Counted from the stretch's first letter, positions 8,237 through 17,901 are shown. The stretch is 64,000 nucleotides of DNA from Pseudomonadota bacterium (GCA_021323945.1 JAJPKA010000018.1:350853-414852), one strand, 5' to 3'. Notes: generated by a model not told the origin, from the sequence alone. A program made the numbers and translations.

Positions 8237-11200
8237 TTATCGCAGCTCGATAGAATCCGGGCAGAGAACTTGCTTCAGTTCAGCAACAAAAGCCTCGGTC
8301 GGCGCCACGCGATAGTTATCGCCGAAGAGGAAAATAGCTTCGCGTTGGTCACTAAAAGCGACATGCAAATAGATGAGGGACTGTCCTTTGTGGCGCTGGA
8401 GAAGTTCCTTTAAGCGTAACAGTTCAGCTTCGGCTAAACGCTCGCGTGCCGCTCGAATCCGCACTTCGCGCACAGCTTCGCTCAGCGCTTTACCCAGGGG
8501 ATGGACTTCGTCGAGGATAATCTGTGCTCGTTCGTCGTCGACATCGAGCCTCCCTTTCACTACGACTGGCTGATCGCCTGAGATTACAGTTTCATATTTT
8601 TGATACGTTTCGGGCCACGCTATGCACTCGACTGTGCCCTCGCGATCTTCGAGCTGAAAAGTTGCGTAGCGTTTACCCGCCTTGTTGTTCTTGAGCTTGA
8701 CCGCATGAATTACCCCAGCCAGCCTTACTTGTGTTCCATCGGCTGCGGATGGCAAATCGGCGGTCGTTAGCCTGCCAATCCGGCGGAGCTCACGTTCATA
8801 TTTATCGAGCGGATGGGCGGTGATATAGAAGCCCAGCGCTTCCTTTTCGAAATTGAGCAATTCGTGTTGCGGCCACTCGGTCGCGGGTCCGCGCACAGTC
8901 AAAGCCGGTGGCAAAATCTTTTGACTGAACAGGCTGATTTGATTGCGCACGGCGTCATTTTCTTCACGCTGCGCCAGTCTTAAGGCGTCATCAACTTGGG
9001 CCATCAAGGCAGCACGGGGCATCCCGATCGAGTCCATCGCGCCACATTTGATTAAGGCTTCGAGTACCCTGCGATTGGCCAGTTGTGTGCCAACGCGAAT
9101 ACAGAAATCGGCGAGGCTCTTGAAATCGCCACCTCGTTCACGCACCGCGATTATTTCTTCCGCGGATTTCACCCCGATCCCCCGAATGGCACCGAGACCA
9201 AACCGAATCGCACCATCGCTGACCGTGAACTTGACGCCGCTGCGATTAATGTCGGGTGGCAGCACGGGAATACGCATTTCGCGCACGGCTGCGATGTTTT
9301 TATAAGTCTTGTCGGTGTCATCCATATCGAGCGACATCAGGGCCGCCATAAATTCGTGCGGGAAATGGGCTTTGAGATAAGCGGTAGTATAAGAGGTCAG
9401 CGCGTAGGCCGCCGCATGGGAACGGTTGAAGCCGTAGGAGGCAAAGGTTGCGATTTTCTCGAAGATCGATTCCGCCAGACTTTGCTCGACTCCGTTTCTG
9501 ATGGCGCCGGCGATAAACCGCTCGCGCTCTTTTTGCATTACCGCGATCTGCTTCTTGCCCATCGCAGCGCGTAGGATGTCGGCTTCTTCCAGCGTATAGC
9601 CGGAAAGGGCCTGTGCCGCCCGCATCACCTGCTCCTGGTATATGATCACGCCGTAGGTATCCCGCAGCACCGGCTCAAGCAGCGGGTGATCGTACTCGAC
9701 CGGCTCTTTGCCGTGCTTGCGTCGAATGAACGGCTCGACCATGCCCGCATCGAGGGTTCCCGGCCGAAACAGTGAGATTGCCGCGATCACGTCTTCGAAG
9801 CAGGAAGGCTTGAGCTCGGTCAGAAACCGACGCATTCCCGATCCTTCCATCTGGAAGACGCCGACGGTGTCGCCACGCGCGAGCAGCTGATAAGTTTCAG
9901 GGTCGTCAAGATTGAGCTGGTTGAGGTCGGGCACTGCCTTCCCACCGCGCGCGGCGAGCTCGAGTGTGTCCTTAATCAGGGTGAGGTTTTTGAGGGCTAA
10001 AAAATCAAATTTGACCAGACCGATTTCCTCGACACCCTTCATCGAGTACTGAGTAATCCAGGCACCATCGCCGTTTTGTTCCTTGTCGACATACAGGGGC
10101 ACCATCTCCTCCAGTGGCCTGTCCGAGATAACCACTCCCGCAGCATGACGCGACGCATGTCGGAGCAAACCCTCGAGTTTGAAGGCGTATTCAAAGAGCT
10201 CCGGATACCGCTCGCGCTCGGCCCGCAGACGCGGTTCCATTTCCAGAGCGTCTTTTAAGGGGTAATCGCGGCCTTGCTTGGGTGCAGGATAAAGCTTGAC
10301 TATGCGATCGGTCTCTGCGAAGGAAAGTCCCAGGACACGGCCCACGTCGCGGATGGCTTGCTTGCCCTTTATCGTGCCGAAAGTGATGATTTGCGCCACG
10401 CGATCATCGCCGTACTTACGACGCACGTAGTCAAGGACTTCGTCGCGCCGCTCGAAGCAGAAGTCAACATCGATATCCGGCATCGAGCGGCGGCCCGGGT
10501 TGAGCCAGCGCTCGAACAGAAGCTTGTGTTCAATCGGGTCAACCTCGGTAATGCGAAGGGCGTAGGAAACCAGGCTGCCGACGACTGAGCCTCGTCCGGG
10601 TCCGACGGGGATCCCGAGCTGGCGGGCGTGATTTATAAAGTCAGCGACTATCAGCATATAACCGGAGAAGCCCATTTCCCGGATGACAGGGAGTTCCCGC
10701 TCGAGCCGCTCGAAATAGGGTCTTTCATCAAAGGCACCGCGCCGCGCATGTAATTCGTTCAAGCGAGCTGCCAGACCGCTGCGCACCTGCTGTTCCAGCA
10801 GATGGTCCAAATTGGCTGCAGTCGGGCTCTCCGTCTGAGCCCCGCTCGAGGCCGCCTGCAGGTCGCTTTGCGGTTGGTAAACGGGGAAGTGAAACTTGCC
10901 GAACTCGAATTCAAAATCAACCTGCTCGGCGATCGCCACTGTATTTCTGAGTTCCTCGGAGTCAGCGCCAAACGCCGCCGCCATTTCCTCGGGAGTCTTG
11001 ACATAGAGCTGGTCTGTATCAAAGCGCCAGCGGGTTTCATCCGCCAAGGTTTTGCCAGTCTGTATACACAGCAGGACTTCATGTGCTTTCGCGTCCTCAC
11101 GATGCAGATAATGGCAATCGTTGGTCGCGGCCAGGGGCAGACCCAAGGAACGGGCAAGGTCGCGCAATGGAGCGTTGAGTTGCCCATGCAACTCGTTGTC

Positions 11201-11737
11201 TTGCAGTTCCAGGTAAAAACGGCCTGGAAAGGTTCGAGCATACCATTCAGCCGCCTCGCGGGCCTTGTCGAGCCGACCCGTTCGGAGAGCCCGTGCGACC
11301 TCTCCGCTTAAACATCCGGATAAGACGATCAGCCCGTCTGATAGCTCGCTGAGAATTTCGCGATCGATGCGCGGCTTATAATAAAGACCCTCCTTGTAAG
11401 CAGCGGTCAGCAATCGGCACAGGTTGCGATACCCGGTGCGCGACTGGGCTAACAGAATCAAATGGTAGTTGCCGGCTGCTTCTATATCGTCGCTTCGCGG
11501 CTGAGTCCGATCATGGCGGCTACCGGGTGCCAGGTAGACTTCACATCCAATAATCGGTTTGATCCCGTGCTGCTTTGCCTTGGAGAAAAACTCGACGGCA
11601 CCGAACATGTTTCCATGGTCGGTCATCGCAATTGCCGACATACCCGAGTTTTTCACGTGTTCGAGCAGGGGGCCGATTTTGTTCGCCCCGTCGAGCAGGC
11701 TGTACTGCGTATGGACATGCAAGTGGACAAAGCTCAT
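8237..11737 (-). CDS. dnaE: DNA polymerase III alpha subunit
   Basis: The replicative C-family polymerase, 1166 residues, normal length. The N-terminal PHP domain opens with FVHLHVHTQYSLLDGANK. The catalytic core carries PDIDVDFCFERRDEVL with the metal-binding aspartates and VGPGRGSVVGSLVSYAL. Helix-hairpin-helix and OB-fold segments (VRLAGVIHAVKLKNNKAGK) lie near the C-terminus, ending in DSIELR. The ATG at 11737 is preferred to one at 11767: it is preceded by GGGAGGTGGT and starts exactly at the conserved MSFVHLHVH. No accA follows, unlike in many proteobacteria. A perfect inverted repeat lies upstream. Confidence 0.97.
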   Translation of the reverse strand: MSFVHLHVHTQYSLLDGANKIGPLLEHVKNSGMSAIAMTDHGNMFGAVEFFSKAKQHGIKPIIGCEVYLAPGSRHDRTQPRSDDIEAAGNYHLILLAQSRTGYRNLCRLLTAAYKEGLYYKPRIDREILSELSDGLIVLSGCLSGEVARALRTGRLDKAREAAEWYARTFPGRFYLELQDNELHGQLNAPLRDLARSLGLPLAATNDCHYLHREDAKAHEVLLCIQTGKTLADETRWRFDTDQLYVKTPEEMAAAFGADSEELRNTVAIAEQVDFEFEFGKFHFPVYQPQSDLQAASSGAQTESPTAANLDHLLEQQVRSGLAARLNELHARRGAFDERPYFERLERELPVIREMGFSGYMLIVADFINHARQLGIPVGPGRGSVVGSLVSYALRITEVDPIEHKLLFERWLNPGRRSMPDIDVDFCFERRDEVLDYVRRKYGDDRVAQIITFGTIKGKQAIRDVGRVLGLSFAETDRIVKLYPAPKQGRDYPLKDALEMEPRLRAERERYPELFEYAFKLEGLLRHASRHAAGVVISDRPLEEMVPLYVDKEQNGDGAWITQYSMKGVEEIGLVKFDFLALKNLTLIKDTLELAARGGKAVPDLNQLNLDDPETYQLLARGDTVGVFQMEGSGMRRFLTELKPSCFEDVIAAISLFRPGTLDAGMVEPFIRRKHGKEPVEYDHPLLEPVLRDTYGVIIYQEQVMRAAQALSGYTLEEADILRAAMGKKQIAVMQKERERFIAGAIRNGVEQSLAESIFEKIATFASYGFNRSHAAAYALTSYTTAYLKAHFPHEFMAALMSLDMDDTDKTYKNIAAVREMRIPVLPPDINRSGVKFTVSDGAIRFGLGAIRGIGVKSAEEIIAVRERGGDFKSLADFCIRVGTQLANRRVLEALIKCGAMDSIGMPRAALMAQVDDALRLAQREENDAVRNQISLFSQKILPPALTVRGPATEWPQHELLNFEKEALGFYITAHPLDKYERELRRIGRLTTADLPSAADGTQVRLAGVIHAVKLKNNKAGKRYATFQLEDREGTVECIAWPETYQKYETVISGDQPVVVKGRLDVDDERAQIILDEVHPLGKALSEAVREVRIRAARERLAEAELLRLKELLQRHKGQSLIYLHVAFSDQREAIFLFGDNYRVAPTEAFVAELKQVLCPDSIELR

Positions 11738-12101
11738 AACCGGCACCACCTCCCTGCGGCCGCTCACGCTTACGTAGCTGCCGTCGTTATTGTAGCCCAG
11801 AAGGCAGAGTCGCGGATGAATCTAGTCGCCACCGTGATCCTCTCCAAGGCGTATCTTTCCACAGCTGCGCAACTCCGAGCTGTGGACCGCCCTGATCAAC
11901 TCGTCCACAGGGTGTGATTGGCGAAGCACCTCCTGCGCGCATTGATTCGGGCGAGGTAAAGGGTGAAGGCCTGCAACCTCACCCAACCACGCGAAAGATT
12001 ACTGGAGGAATCAGAAAGCGCTGCGGAAGACGTTAATGGCGCGAGATGGGGGTTCGGGCTCCAGATGGAGCCGTAAGAGATGCTGGCGGCGCGACTCCCT
12101 T
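11738..12101. other. 364-base intergenic stretch upstream of dnaE
   Basis: No convincing gene. It holds the dnaE ribosome-binding site and a 9-bp perfect inverted repeat (TCCACAGCT at 11858-11866, AGCTGTGGA at 11878-11886). A further TCCACAG copy lies at 11904-11910. The peptidyl-tRNA hydrolase gene that commonly follows rplY in related genomes is absent from this stretch. Confidence 0.6.
11858..11886. promoter_or_regulatory. Inverted repeat TCCACAGCT-N11-AGCTGTGGA upstream of dnaE
   Basis: Nine-base arms match perfectly around an 11-base spacer, about 120 bases before the dnaE start. A third half-site, TCCACAG, lies at 11904-11910. The half-sites share TCCACA with the DnaA-box consensus but lack its first bases, so DnaA binding is only a possibility. 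It could equally be an operator or an RNA hairpin in the dnaE leader. Confidence 0.4.
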
Positions 12102-12806
12102 CTATGCACGGCGCGCGCCCGTTTGTGAGCCCGCTCCAGCAGAGCCTTCCGATGACGGGGCTTGTGACGCAGCGGTAGCTGTACCTTCGGTCACTGGTGC
12201 TATTCCTTCTGGTGTCGCCTCGGCGGCAGCTGCAGGTGCTTCCGCCACGGTTGGCGGCAAAACCGTTGCGACCGGATAATCAGTGTCAAAAATGGGGCGA
12301 ACATTGCCGCTAAACTTTAGTGCGGAAACGTGTAGAACGTCATGGATTCCCAGTGGTGCAACATCAACTTCGATCGACTCTGGTATCTCTAGTGGAAGGC
12401 ACTCGACCAGAACTTCGCGTTCAAGCGGTTGGAGAATACCACCTTGAACTGCTCCCGCGGGGCGACCGACGAATCTGAGAGGGACGGAGACCCGTAGGGG
12501 CTTGTTGAGGTCGACTTCGAGGAAGTCAACGTGCAGGATATCGCCTTTGACCGGCGTCCGCTGTACCTGTTTTAGAATAACATGCTTGCCATCAAGTTCT
12601 GGTGAGGCCGACTTAAGCCGAATGAGCCTCTGTCGCGCATTGGCGCTGACCTGGTGATTTAATTCTCGAGCATGCACCGCGACCGGCGTGGCGGCGCTCA
12701 AGTTGCCATAAAGAATTCCAGGAATCCGGCCCTGCCGGCGCAGTCGGTTAACCAATCCCTTGGGCCTTACCTGTCTTTTTTCGCATGTAAGATCGACCGT
12801 TTCCAT
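12102..12806 (-). CDS. rplY: Ribosomal protein bL25, long Ctc form
   Basis: A 5S-rRNA-binding ribosomal protein of the long TL5/Ctc type (234 residues). The N-terminal half carries the L25 RNA-binding fold (LVNRLRRQGRIPGILYGN, DVDFLEVDLNKPLRV). The second half is the beta-rich TL5 domain (PLEREVLVECLPLEIPESI), and the tail is low-complexity and rich in Ala, Glu, Gly and Ser. AAGGAGCC sits directly before the ATG. It lies 45 bases downstream of prs on the same strand, a conserved pairing in Deltaproteobacteria and Firmicutes; the usual pth neighbour is missing here. Confidence 0.93.
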   Translation of the reverse strand: METVDLTCEKRQVRPKGLVNRLRRQGRIPGILYGNLSAATPVAVHARELNHQVSANARQRLIRLKSASPELDGKHVILKQVQRTPVKGDILHVDFLEVDLNKPLRVSVPLRFVGRPAGAVQGGILQPLEREVLVECLPLEIPESIEVDVAPLGIHDVLHVSALKFSGNVRPIFDTDYPVATVLPPTVAEAPAAAAEATPEGIAPVTEGTATAASQAPSSEGSAGAGSQTGARRA

Positions 12807-12851
12807 TGGCTCCTTAAGGATCCAGACAATAGCTGGAAATTCCCGGCTGCT

Positions 12852-13811
12852 CTAGTTAAAGAGCGAGCTGACTGATTCTTCATTGTGAATCCGCCGAATA
12901 GCCTCAGCTATGAGGCCACCGACCGATAGGACTTTAAGGTTAGAGAGTTCGGCTTGGGCTTTCGCGCGCAAAGGAATCGTGTTGGTGGTTACCAGTTCCT
13001 TAATCGAGGAGGCGTTGAGCCGTTCGCAGGCCGGGTCTGAGAGAATCGGGTGTGTCGCACAGGCCATTACTTCGCGCGCGCCGGCCTCCAAAATGACCTT
13101 GGCCGCCTCAGTTATCGTCCCCGCGGTATCGATCATGTCATCCACCAGGAGAGCAAACGAATCGCGCACATCGCCGACCAGTCTCATCTCGCTGACCTCG
13201 CTAGCCCGAGGGCGACGCTTGTCGATGATTGCAAGATCAGCATTGAGGCGACGCGCGAAGGCTCGCGCCCGTTCCACGCCGCCGGCGTCGGGTGAGACTA
13301 CCGCCACCCGGTGACCGTCGACGCGTTTGCGCAGATACTGCACCAGCACCGGCATTGCGTAGAGATTGTCAACCGGGATATTGAAAAAACCCTGAATCTG
13401 GCCCGCATGGAGATCGACGGTTAGTACGCGGGAAGCTCCGGCGGTGGTGATGAGGTCGGCCACCAGCTTTGCGCTTATTGGTACTCTCGGCGCCACTTTA
13501 CGATCCTGACGAGCATAGCCGAAGTAGGGGATGACCGCCGTGATACGTCCGGCTGAGGCACGCCGCAGCGCGTCCATCAGCAACAGCAGCTCCATCAAGT
13601 TCTCGTTCGGTGGGGTACAAGTCGACTGGATTACGAAGCAGTCGCCACCCCGAACATTTTCTCGCACTTCCACCAACACTTCGCCATCCGGAAATCGGCC
13701 CACTTCAACCTGCCCGAGCTTGACGCCGAGATGTTCGGCGATTTCCCGCGCCAACGCTGGATTTGAATTGCCGGTGAAAATCTCGAGTTCGTCTTTCACC
13801 CGGTCAGACAT
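12852..13811 (-). CDS. prs: Ribose-phosphate pyrophosphokinase
   Basis: Makes PRPP from ribose-5-phosphate and ATP for purine, pyrimidine, histidine and tryptophan synthesis. 319 residues, a typical class I length. Signature segments are [75 protein letters not shown] and the PRPP-binding loop [13 protein letters not shown]. It is followed by rplY and preceded on the same strand by tRNA-Gln and ispE. Confidence 0.96.
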   Translation of the reverse strand: MSDRVKDELEIFTGNSNPALAREIAEHLGVKLGQVEVGRFPDGEVLVEVRENVRGGDCFVIQSTCTPPNENLMELLLLMDALRRASAGRITAVIPYFGYARQDRKVAPRVPISAKLVADLITTAGASRVLTVDLHAGQIQGFFNIPVDNLYAMPVLVQYLRKRVDGHRVAVVSPDAGGVERARAFARRLNADLAIIDKRRPRASEVSEMRLVGDVRDSFALLVDDMIDTAGTITEAAKVILEAGAREVMACATHPILSDPACERLNASSIKELVTTNTIPLRAKAQAELSNLKVLSVGGLIAEAIRRIHNEESVSSLFN

Positions 13812-14008
13812 CTGCGAGCCCTCCGTTTGGGTGAGAAATCGGCGTTTCTCCTACAACGTAGTTTTATTCGTCATCGGGCTTCAGCCCGCACGCCCATCAT
13901 CTCACGTGCCGCTTCGGTCAGCGTGGTGGCAGGCGTTGTTGCACGGTAGGCTTCCGCTTAGGCATCAAGGGCAGGCTCGGCTCCGTGCTCCGCTATCGAG
14001 CCCCGGAA

Positions 14009-14084
14009 TGGCTGGGCGGGAAGGATTCGAACCTTCGAATGCCAGGTCCAAAGCCTGGTGCCTTACCAGCTTGGCGACCGCCCA
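14009..14084 (-). tRNA. tRNA-Gln (anticodon TTG) with encoded CCA
   Basis: Read on the minus strand, a 76-base cloverleaf. The acceptor stem is TGGGCGG/CCGCCCA, the anticodon stem CCAGG/CCTGG around the loop CTTTGGA (anticodon TTG), and the T-arm contains GGTTCGAATCC. The discriminator G is followed by a genomic CCA at 14009-14011. It lies between ispE and prs, as in many Deltaproteobacteria. Confidence 0.95.
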
Positions 14085-14336
14085 GCAGCGACCTCACCCA
14101 TTCAGCGGCCGGCGGAGTTCCGTCACTACCTGGCCCGCCGAGCCTTAAGCCTAACTAATTCACGAGGAGCTAACCATGCTGTGCTCCTCATGCTACCATG
14201 AACGCGAGAACCGATCAGTCGTGGGACGAAGTCCCGAGGTAAAGCCGAATATCCGCTGTACAGAGCGCCGGGAATGGTAAGGACGAGCGAAGCGAGTGTC
14301 AACGACCTCCGCCGAGCTATCAGCCACCATTTACCG
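14085..14336. other. ispE-tRNA-Gln spacer with two hairpins
   Basis: No gene seen. Two perfect short inverted repeats occur: GAGGAGC (14164-14170) with GCTCCTC (14183-14189), and GGGAC-GAA-GTCCC at 14223-14235. Neither has a T-tract. They may take part in processing of the ispE/tRNA transcript. A further small hairpin, CGGGC-TTCA-GCCCG, lies between the tRNA and prs at 13875-13888. Confidence 0.4.
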
Positions 14337-15194
14337 TTACAGACTTGAAACCGCGAAGCATCGTACGTCGGGTGCGTGCCGCGCCATCTCTTGGGAGGCC
14401 TTGAAAGCTTGCTCGGCGGAATCGAAGAGACCGAATACGCTGCCCCCGCTACCGCTCATCGCCGAGGCGCGAGCTCCCAGCTGATCCATCAACTGCTTGA
14501 GCCGCTGGATTCGTGGCCATTTAGCAAACACAACGGATTCGAGGTCATTGACCAGATGATAGGGCATAATGTGGCCCTTGATGATTGCGCGGAGATGCTC
14601 CTCTGGCGCAGGTCCACTCCAATGGCTGGGTTGCAGCTCGCCAAAGACACTCGCGGTCGAGACTTCGAATGGGGGCACAGCAATCACCGCGAACACCCTC
14701 GCCATCGCGGGGATAGGTTCTATCTTTTCTCCAATTCCTCGCACGCGAGAGGGGACCGGATTGAGGAAGAACGGCACGTCCGCACCAAGTCTCGCTGCCA
14801 AGATATTCAAAGCGGTTGAGTTTCGTGATCCGCAAACCTTGACCAGCATGCGAAGAACTGCGCCCGCGTCGCTCGAACCGCCGCCTAAACCAGCCGCTAC
14901 CGGAATTTCTTTCTGCAGCCTGATTAGCACTTTGGCTCGAACGCCGAACTCGTCCATGTATTTTCGCGCAGCTCTAACGGCCAGATTGGCCTCGCCCGTG
15001 GGAATTTGGGCCGAGCTACTGTGAAGCTCCACCGATCGCGACTGAGACGGGCGCAGCTCAAGATTGACCTTATCGTACAACGAAACTGGAACAAAGATGG
15101 AGTCGATTTCGTGATAACCGTCGGGCCGCCTTCCTGTTACGCGCAGGAACAGGTTGAGCTTTGCCGGTGCCACCTCGCCCAGCGGTTTAATCAT
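14337..15194 (-). CDS. ispE: 4-diphosphocytidyl-2-C-methyl-D-erythritol kinase
   Basis: GHMP-family kinase of the non-mevalonate isoprenoid (MEP) pathway, phosphorylating CDP-methylerythritol. Seen: the N-terminal APAKLNLFLRVTGRRPDGYHEI, the ATP-binding PVAAGLGGGSSDAGAVL, LGADVPFFL and the C-terminal MSGSGGSVFGLF. The ATG at 15194 begins a normal family N-terminus and gives 285 residues. The frame stays open to 15260, but that extension resembles no family member and overlaps the next gene. The ribosome-binding site is weak. Confidence 0.94.
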   Translation of the reverse strand: MIKPLGEVAPAKLNLFLRVTGRRPDGYHEIDSIFVPVSLYDKVNLELRPSQSRSVELHSSSAQIPTGEANLAVRAARKYMDEFGVRAKVLIRLQKEIPVAAGLGGGSSDAGAVLRMLVKVCGSRNSTALNILAARLGADVPFFLNPVPSRVRGIGEKIEPIPAMARVFAVIAVPPFEVSTASVFGELQPSHWSGPAPEEHLRAIIKGHIMPYHLVNDLESVVFAKWPRIQRLKQLMDQLGARASAMSGSGGSVFGLFDSAEQAFKASQEMARHAPDVRCFAVSSL

Positions 15195-15234
15195 AATTGA
15201 CCGATGTGAAGACTGGGCGATGGTGCAATAATCA

Positions 15235-15654
15235 TCATGGCCTCGGTTCGACCGTGTCACGCCCGGCGGTAGCGTCGGTTCTTGTTATTCGTGCGGTAGC
15301 TCGGCGCGCGTCTTTCCTGATGACGCTCAGGAAACCGACCACAGTCAACAGCAGGCCGCCGACTACCAGAACATAACCGGTCAGAAATGTTGCATGATAG
15401 AAATCCATCCGAGCGGTGGCGTAGGAGAGCCGCCGTTGCTCGGCGGTGAGGGGCGCCAGCACTGCTGCAGCGCCCGAGTCAAGGTCGTCAAAGCTGAGAT
15501 ACGCAGGATCGGCGGCGGCAACTCCTGCACTTTTGATCAACTGGCTATACCGTTCGGTGTTAAGACGGCCCACCAGCCAATTGCCAGTTCCGAGCAGGAT
15601 TAACGCGATGCCCAGCACTGCCCGCCAGTCATGATAGACGTCAGGTATTTTCAT
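15235..15654 (-). CDS. Small two-helix membrane protein, unknown
   Basis: A 139-residue protein with two hydrophobic segments: AVLGIALILLGTGNWLVG near the N-terminus and FLTGYVLVVGGLLLTVVGFL near residue 95-115. Between them is a soluble stretch of about 60 residues; the C-terminal tail is rich in Arg and Thr. No family is recognised. It lies just upstream of ispE on the same strand, with about 40 bases between them, so co-transcription is possible. Confidence 0.55.
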   Translation of the reverse strand: MKIPDVYHDWRAVLGIALILLGTGNWLVGRLNTERYSQLIKSAGVAAADPAYLSFDDLDSGAAAVLAPLTAEQRRLSYATARMDFYHATFLTGYVLVVGGLLLTVVGFLSVIRKDARRATARITRTDATAGRDTVEPRP

Positions 15655-15760
15655 CTGCGTTGATGGCTCCGTCAGATTCAGCTCAGGACATCAAATTTTA
15701 CGCTAAACATTACAGATAACCACGACCCGCAGATATGACTGGACGACTGGTTGGTCCATT

Positions 15761-17095
15761 TCACTTCTGACTGGCGCGCAAAGCGTTACGAACGCATTCG
15801 CGGAACAAGGCGGCGTAGTTCATGGTGACTCCGAGTCCTTTCATTATGCCGTCGAGTCCGATGAGCGCTCGTAGCAGAAAGATGCTGTGGCGGGGGGATT
15901 TGTACAGTTTGTGCTCAAAGGCAATTTCGCCGACCGTTGCCGCTTTCGAGACTGCGTCATATTCGTTGGGGTGATACATCCGGTCAACAATCACCGGCTC
16001 GAAAAGAATGTAGATGATCCGTACCATCGGGGCTGGATCCTGCTCGGGGCTCAGGTACCCAAGTTTCAGCAGAGCTGACGCAAGCGAGCGGTCATTCTGT
16101 TCGATAATCGCTTGAGCGAGCTGCAAACTGGCGCGCCTTACAATCGGTGAAAAGTACCGGACAGAGCCAAAGTCCAACACTCCAAGCCGCGGATGCCAGG
16201 TGACCAGGTAGTTGCCCGGCTGGGGATCGGTGTGCAGAACGCCGAACTCGAGAATTTGCCGCCAGACCAGCTCGTAGTACTTGCGCGCCACCCAGGTTCG
16301 AAGCTCAAGGTCGGCCATTTCGCCGAAAATGTCGGCCAACCGATAGCCGTCGATGTAGCTCATTGTCAGCACGCGGCGGCTGCTAAGATGTCTAATTACG
16401 CGCGGGATAAGGACAGACTGGTCGTTGCCGAGCAGGCGGCGGAAGTGCTCCATGTTACGAGCTTCATTGACGTAATCGAGTTCTTCGCGTAAGCGTTCTT
16501 CCAGCTCATTGTAGATACTTTTGGTGTCAATCCGCTGTCGCATCAGGTCTCCGGCGATTGCCTGCAGCGTTCGCAAGAGCAATTTTAGGTTACCGAGATC
16601 CTGCTCGACGGTTGCGTCGACCCCAGGATACTGGATCTTGACCGCAACCTCTTCTCCACTTTTAAGTCGCGCCCGATGGACCTGTCCGAGTGACGCGGCC
16701 GCGAAGGCTTCGGTGTCGAAACTGGCGAAGAGCTGTTCGGGCGGTTTCGACAGTTCGCGCCGGATTTGTTGTGAGATCGCCCGATAGTCCATTGGTGGCA
16801 CGCTTGCCTGAGTGGTCCGCAGGATATCGATAGCTTCGATCGGCAGCAGATCCTCACGCATCGAGAGCATTTGCACCAGCTTCATGAAAGCGCCACGAAG
16901 TTCTTTGGACCCTTCAACAATCCGTCGCGCATTTTTGAGGTGAATATCGAACAACTTCTGTTCATAGCGTGCGCTGGTAAGGAAAGGTCGGCGCAAAGAG
17001 GTCCACAGATAGCTCGAGCCCACCTGGGAGGCGAGACTTCCCATCTTTAAAGCTCGCCGTGTCCGTCCGCTCGTAAGGCTCTTGCGTTCCACCAC
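15761..17095 (-). CDS. ABC1/UbiB-family atypical kinase
   Basis: A 444-residue ABC1/ADCK (UbiB-type) protein-kinase-like protein. Family members support ubiquinone or other prenyl-lipid metabolism. Visible: AAASLGQVHRARLKSGEEVA with VAVKIQYPG (ATP-site lysine), the catalytic HTDPQPGNYL and LDFGSVRYF. The family's inhibitory KxGQ motif appears here as KLVQ (GAFMKLVQMLSMREDLLP), so its Gly is replaced by Val. No C-terminal transmembrane pair, as in E. coli UbiB, is evident. Start is a GTG at 17095 (a second GTG follows directly), two bases after the larB stop, so it is the last gene of the thiL operon. Confidence 0.87.
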   Translation of the reverse strand: MVERKSLTSGRTRRALKMGSLASQVGSSYLWTSLRRPFLTSARYEQKLFDIHLKNARRIVEGSKELRGAFMKLVQMLSMREDLLPIEAIDILRTTQASVPPMDYRAISQQIRRELSKPPEQLFASFDTEAFAAASLGQVHRARLKSGEEVAVKIQYPGVDATVEQDLGNLKLLLRTLQAIAGDLMRQRIDTKSIYNELEERLREELDYVNEARNMEHFRRLLGNDQSVLIPRVIRHLSSRRVLTMSYIDGYRLADIFGEMADLELRTWVARKYYELVWRQILEFGVLHTDPQPGNYLVTWHPRLGVLDFGSVRYFSPIVRRASLQLAQAIIEQNDRSLASALLKLGYLSPEQDPAPMVRIIYILFEPVIVDRMYHPNEYDAVSKAATVGEIAFEHKLYKSPRHSIFLLRALIGLDGIMKGLGVTMNYAALFRECVRNALRASQK

Positions 17096-17097
17096 GT

Positions 17098-17901
17098 CTA
17101 TGTCCTGGACCTGCGTTGTTCTAAAACTTGTGGTTTGCTCTTGGTGTGGACCCGATTAATAAGCGTTGCCGCCAATGCCGCACCAAAACCGTTATCAATA
17201 TTGACAACCGTCAAGCCGCCCGCGCAGCTGTTTAACATCGATAGCAGTGGTGCAATACCGCCCAGGGCTGCACCATAGCCAATGCTCGTCGGAACTCCGA
17301 TTACCGGGCTGTTCACCAAACCCGCAACGACCGATGGAAGCGCTCCTTCCATGCCGGCGACAACAATTATTACATTGGCCTCCTCGAGCAGCTCGAGTTG
17401 CGAGATGAGCCGATGAAGCCCGGCGACTCCAACGTCGTATAGGCGCTGGACTCGATTTCCGAAGAATTCGGCGCTGACCGCTGCTTCTTCAGCCACCGGG
17501 AGATCTGAGGTCCCTGCACTGACCACAACTATAGCACCTTGCCCCAATGGTTCGGGTCGCTTTCGCAGCAGCAGCCCAATTCGCGCATCCGGTCGGTAGT
17601 CGAGTTTCCGGATCTTGCGCCGAATCGCGATAGCCTTGGCGGAATCGAGGCGCGTAATCATCAGATTGAGCGCACTCGCATTAGCTCGCTGCGCGATTTT
17701 GACCAGTTGATCCGCGGTTTTCCCGGCTCCGAATACCACTTCGGGGACTCCGCGGCGAAGTTCACGATGGGTATCCAGCCGGGCAAAGCCAAGGTCCTCA
17801 TATGGTAAATGGCGCAGGCGGGCCACCGCGCGGGCGGTCGATAGGCGACCCGAGGCAACCTCATCCAGAAGGCGGCGGATTTCTGCTTCCGTCATCGGCA
17901 T
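17098..17901 (-). CDS. larB: Nickel-pincer cofactor biosynthesis protein LarB
   Basis: LarB belongs to the AIR-carboxylase (PurE) superfamily; it carboxylates and hydrolyses nicotinate adenine dinucleotide in the first step of nickel-pincer nucleotide synthesis. 267 residues. Visible: the N-terminal helical region ending RHLPYEDLGFARLDTHR, EVVFGAGKTADQLV, VVSAGTSDLPVAEEA, YDVGVAGLHRL, VAGMEGALPSVVAGL, GVPTSIGYGAALGG and NIDNGFGAALAA. Its start overlaps the upstream CorC-like gene by ten bases. larC and larE are not in this window, so whether the cofactor is made cannot be judged here. Confidence 0.9.
   Translation of the reverse strand: MPMTEAEIRRLLDEVASGRLSTARAVARLRHLPYEDLGFARLDTHRELRRGVPEVVFGAGKTADQLVKIAQRANASALNLMITRLDSAKAIAIRRKIRKLDYRPDARIGLLLRKRPEPLGQGAIVVVSAGTSDLPVAEEAAVSAEFFGNRVQRLYDVGVAGLHRLISQLELLEEANVIIVVAGMEGALPSVVAGLVNSPVIGVPTSIGYGAALGGIAPLLSMLNSCAGGLTVVNIDNGFGAALAATLINRVHTKSKPQVLEQRRSRT

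Noticed and set aside
9083..11311. Long plus-strand frames opposite dnaE
   Set aside because: They are antisense to conserved polymerase sequence, have no ribosome-binding sites and encode no recognisable protein.
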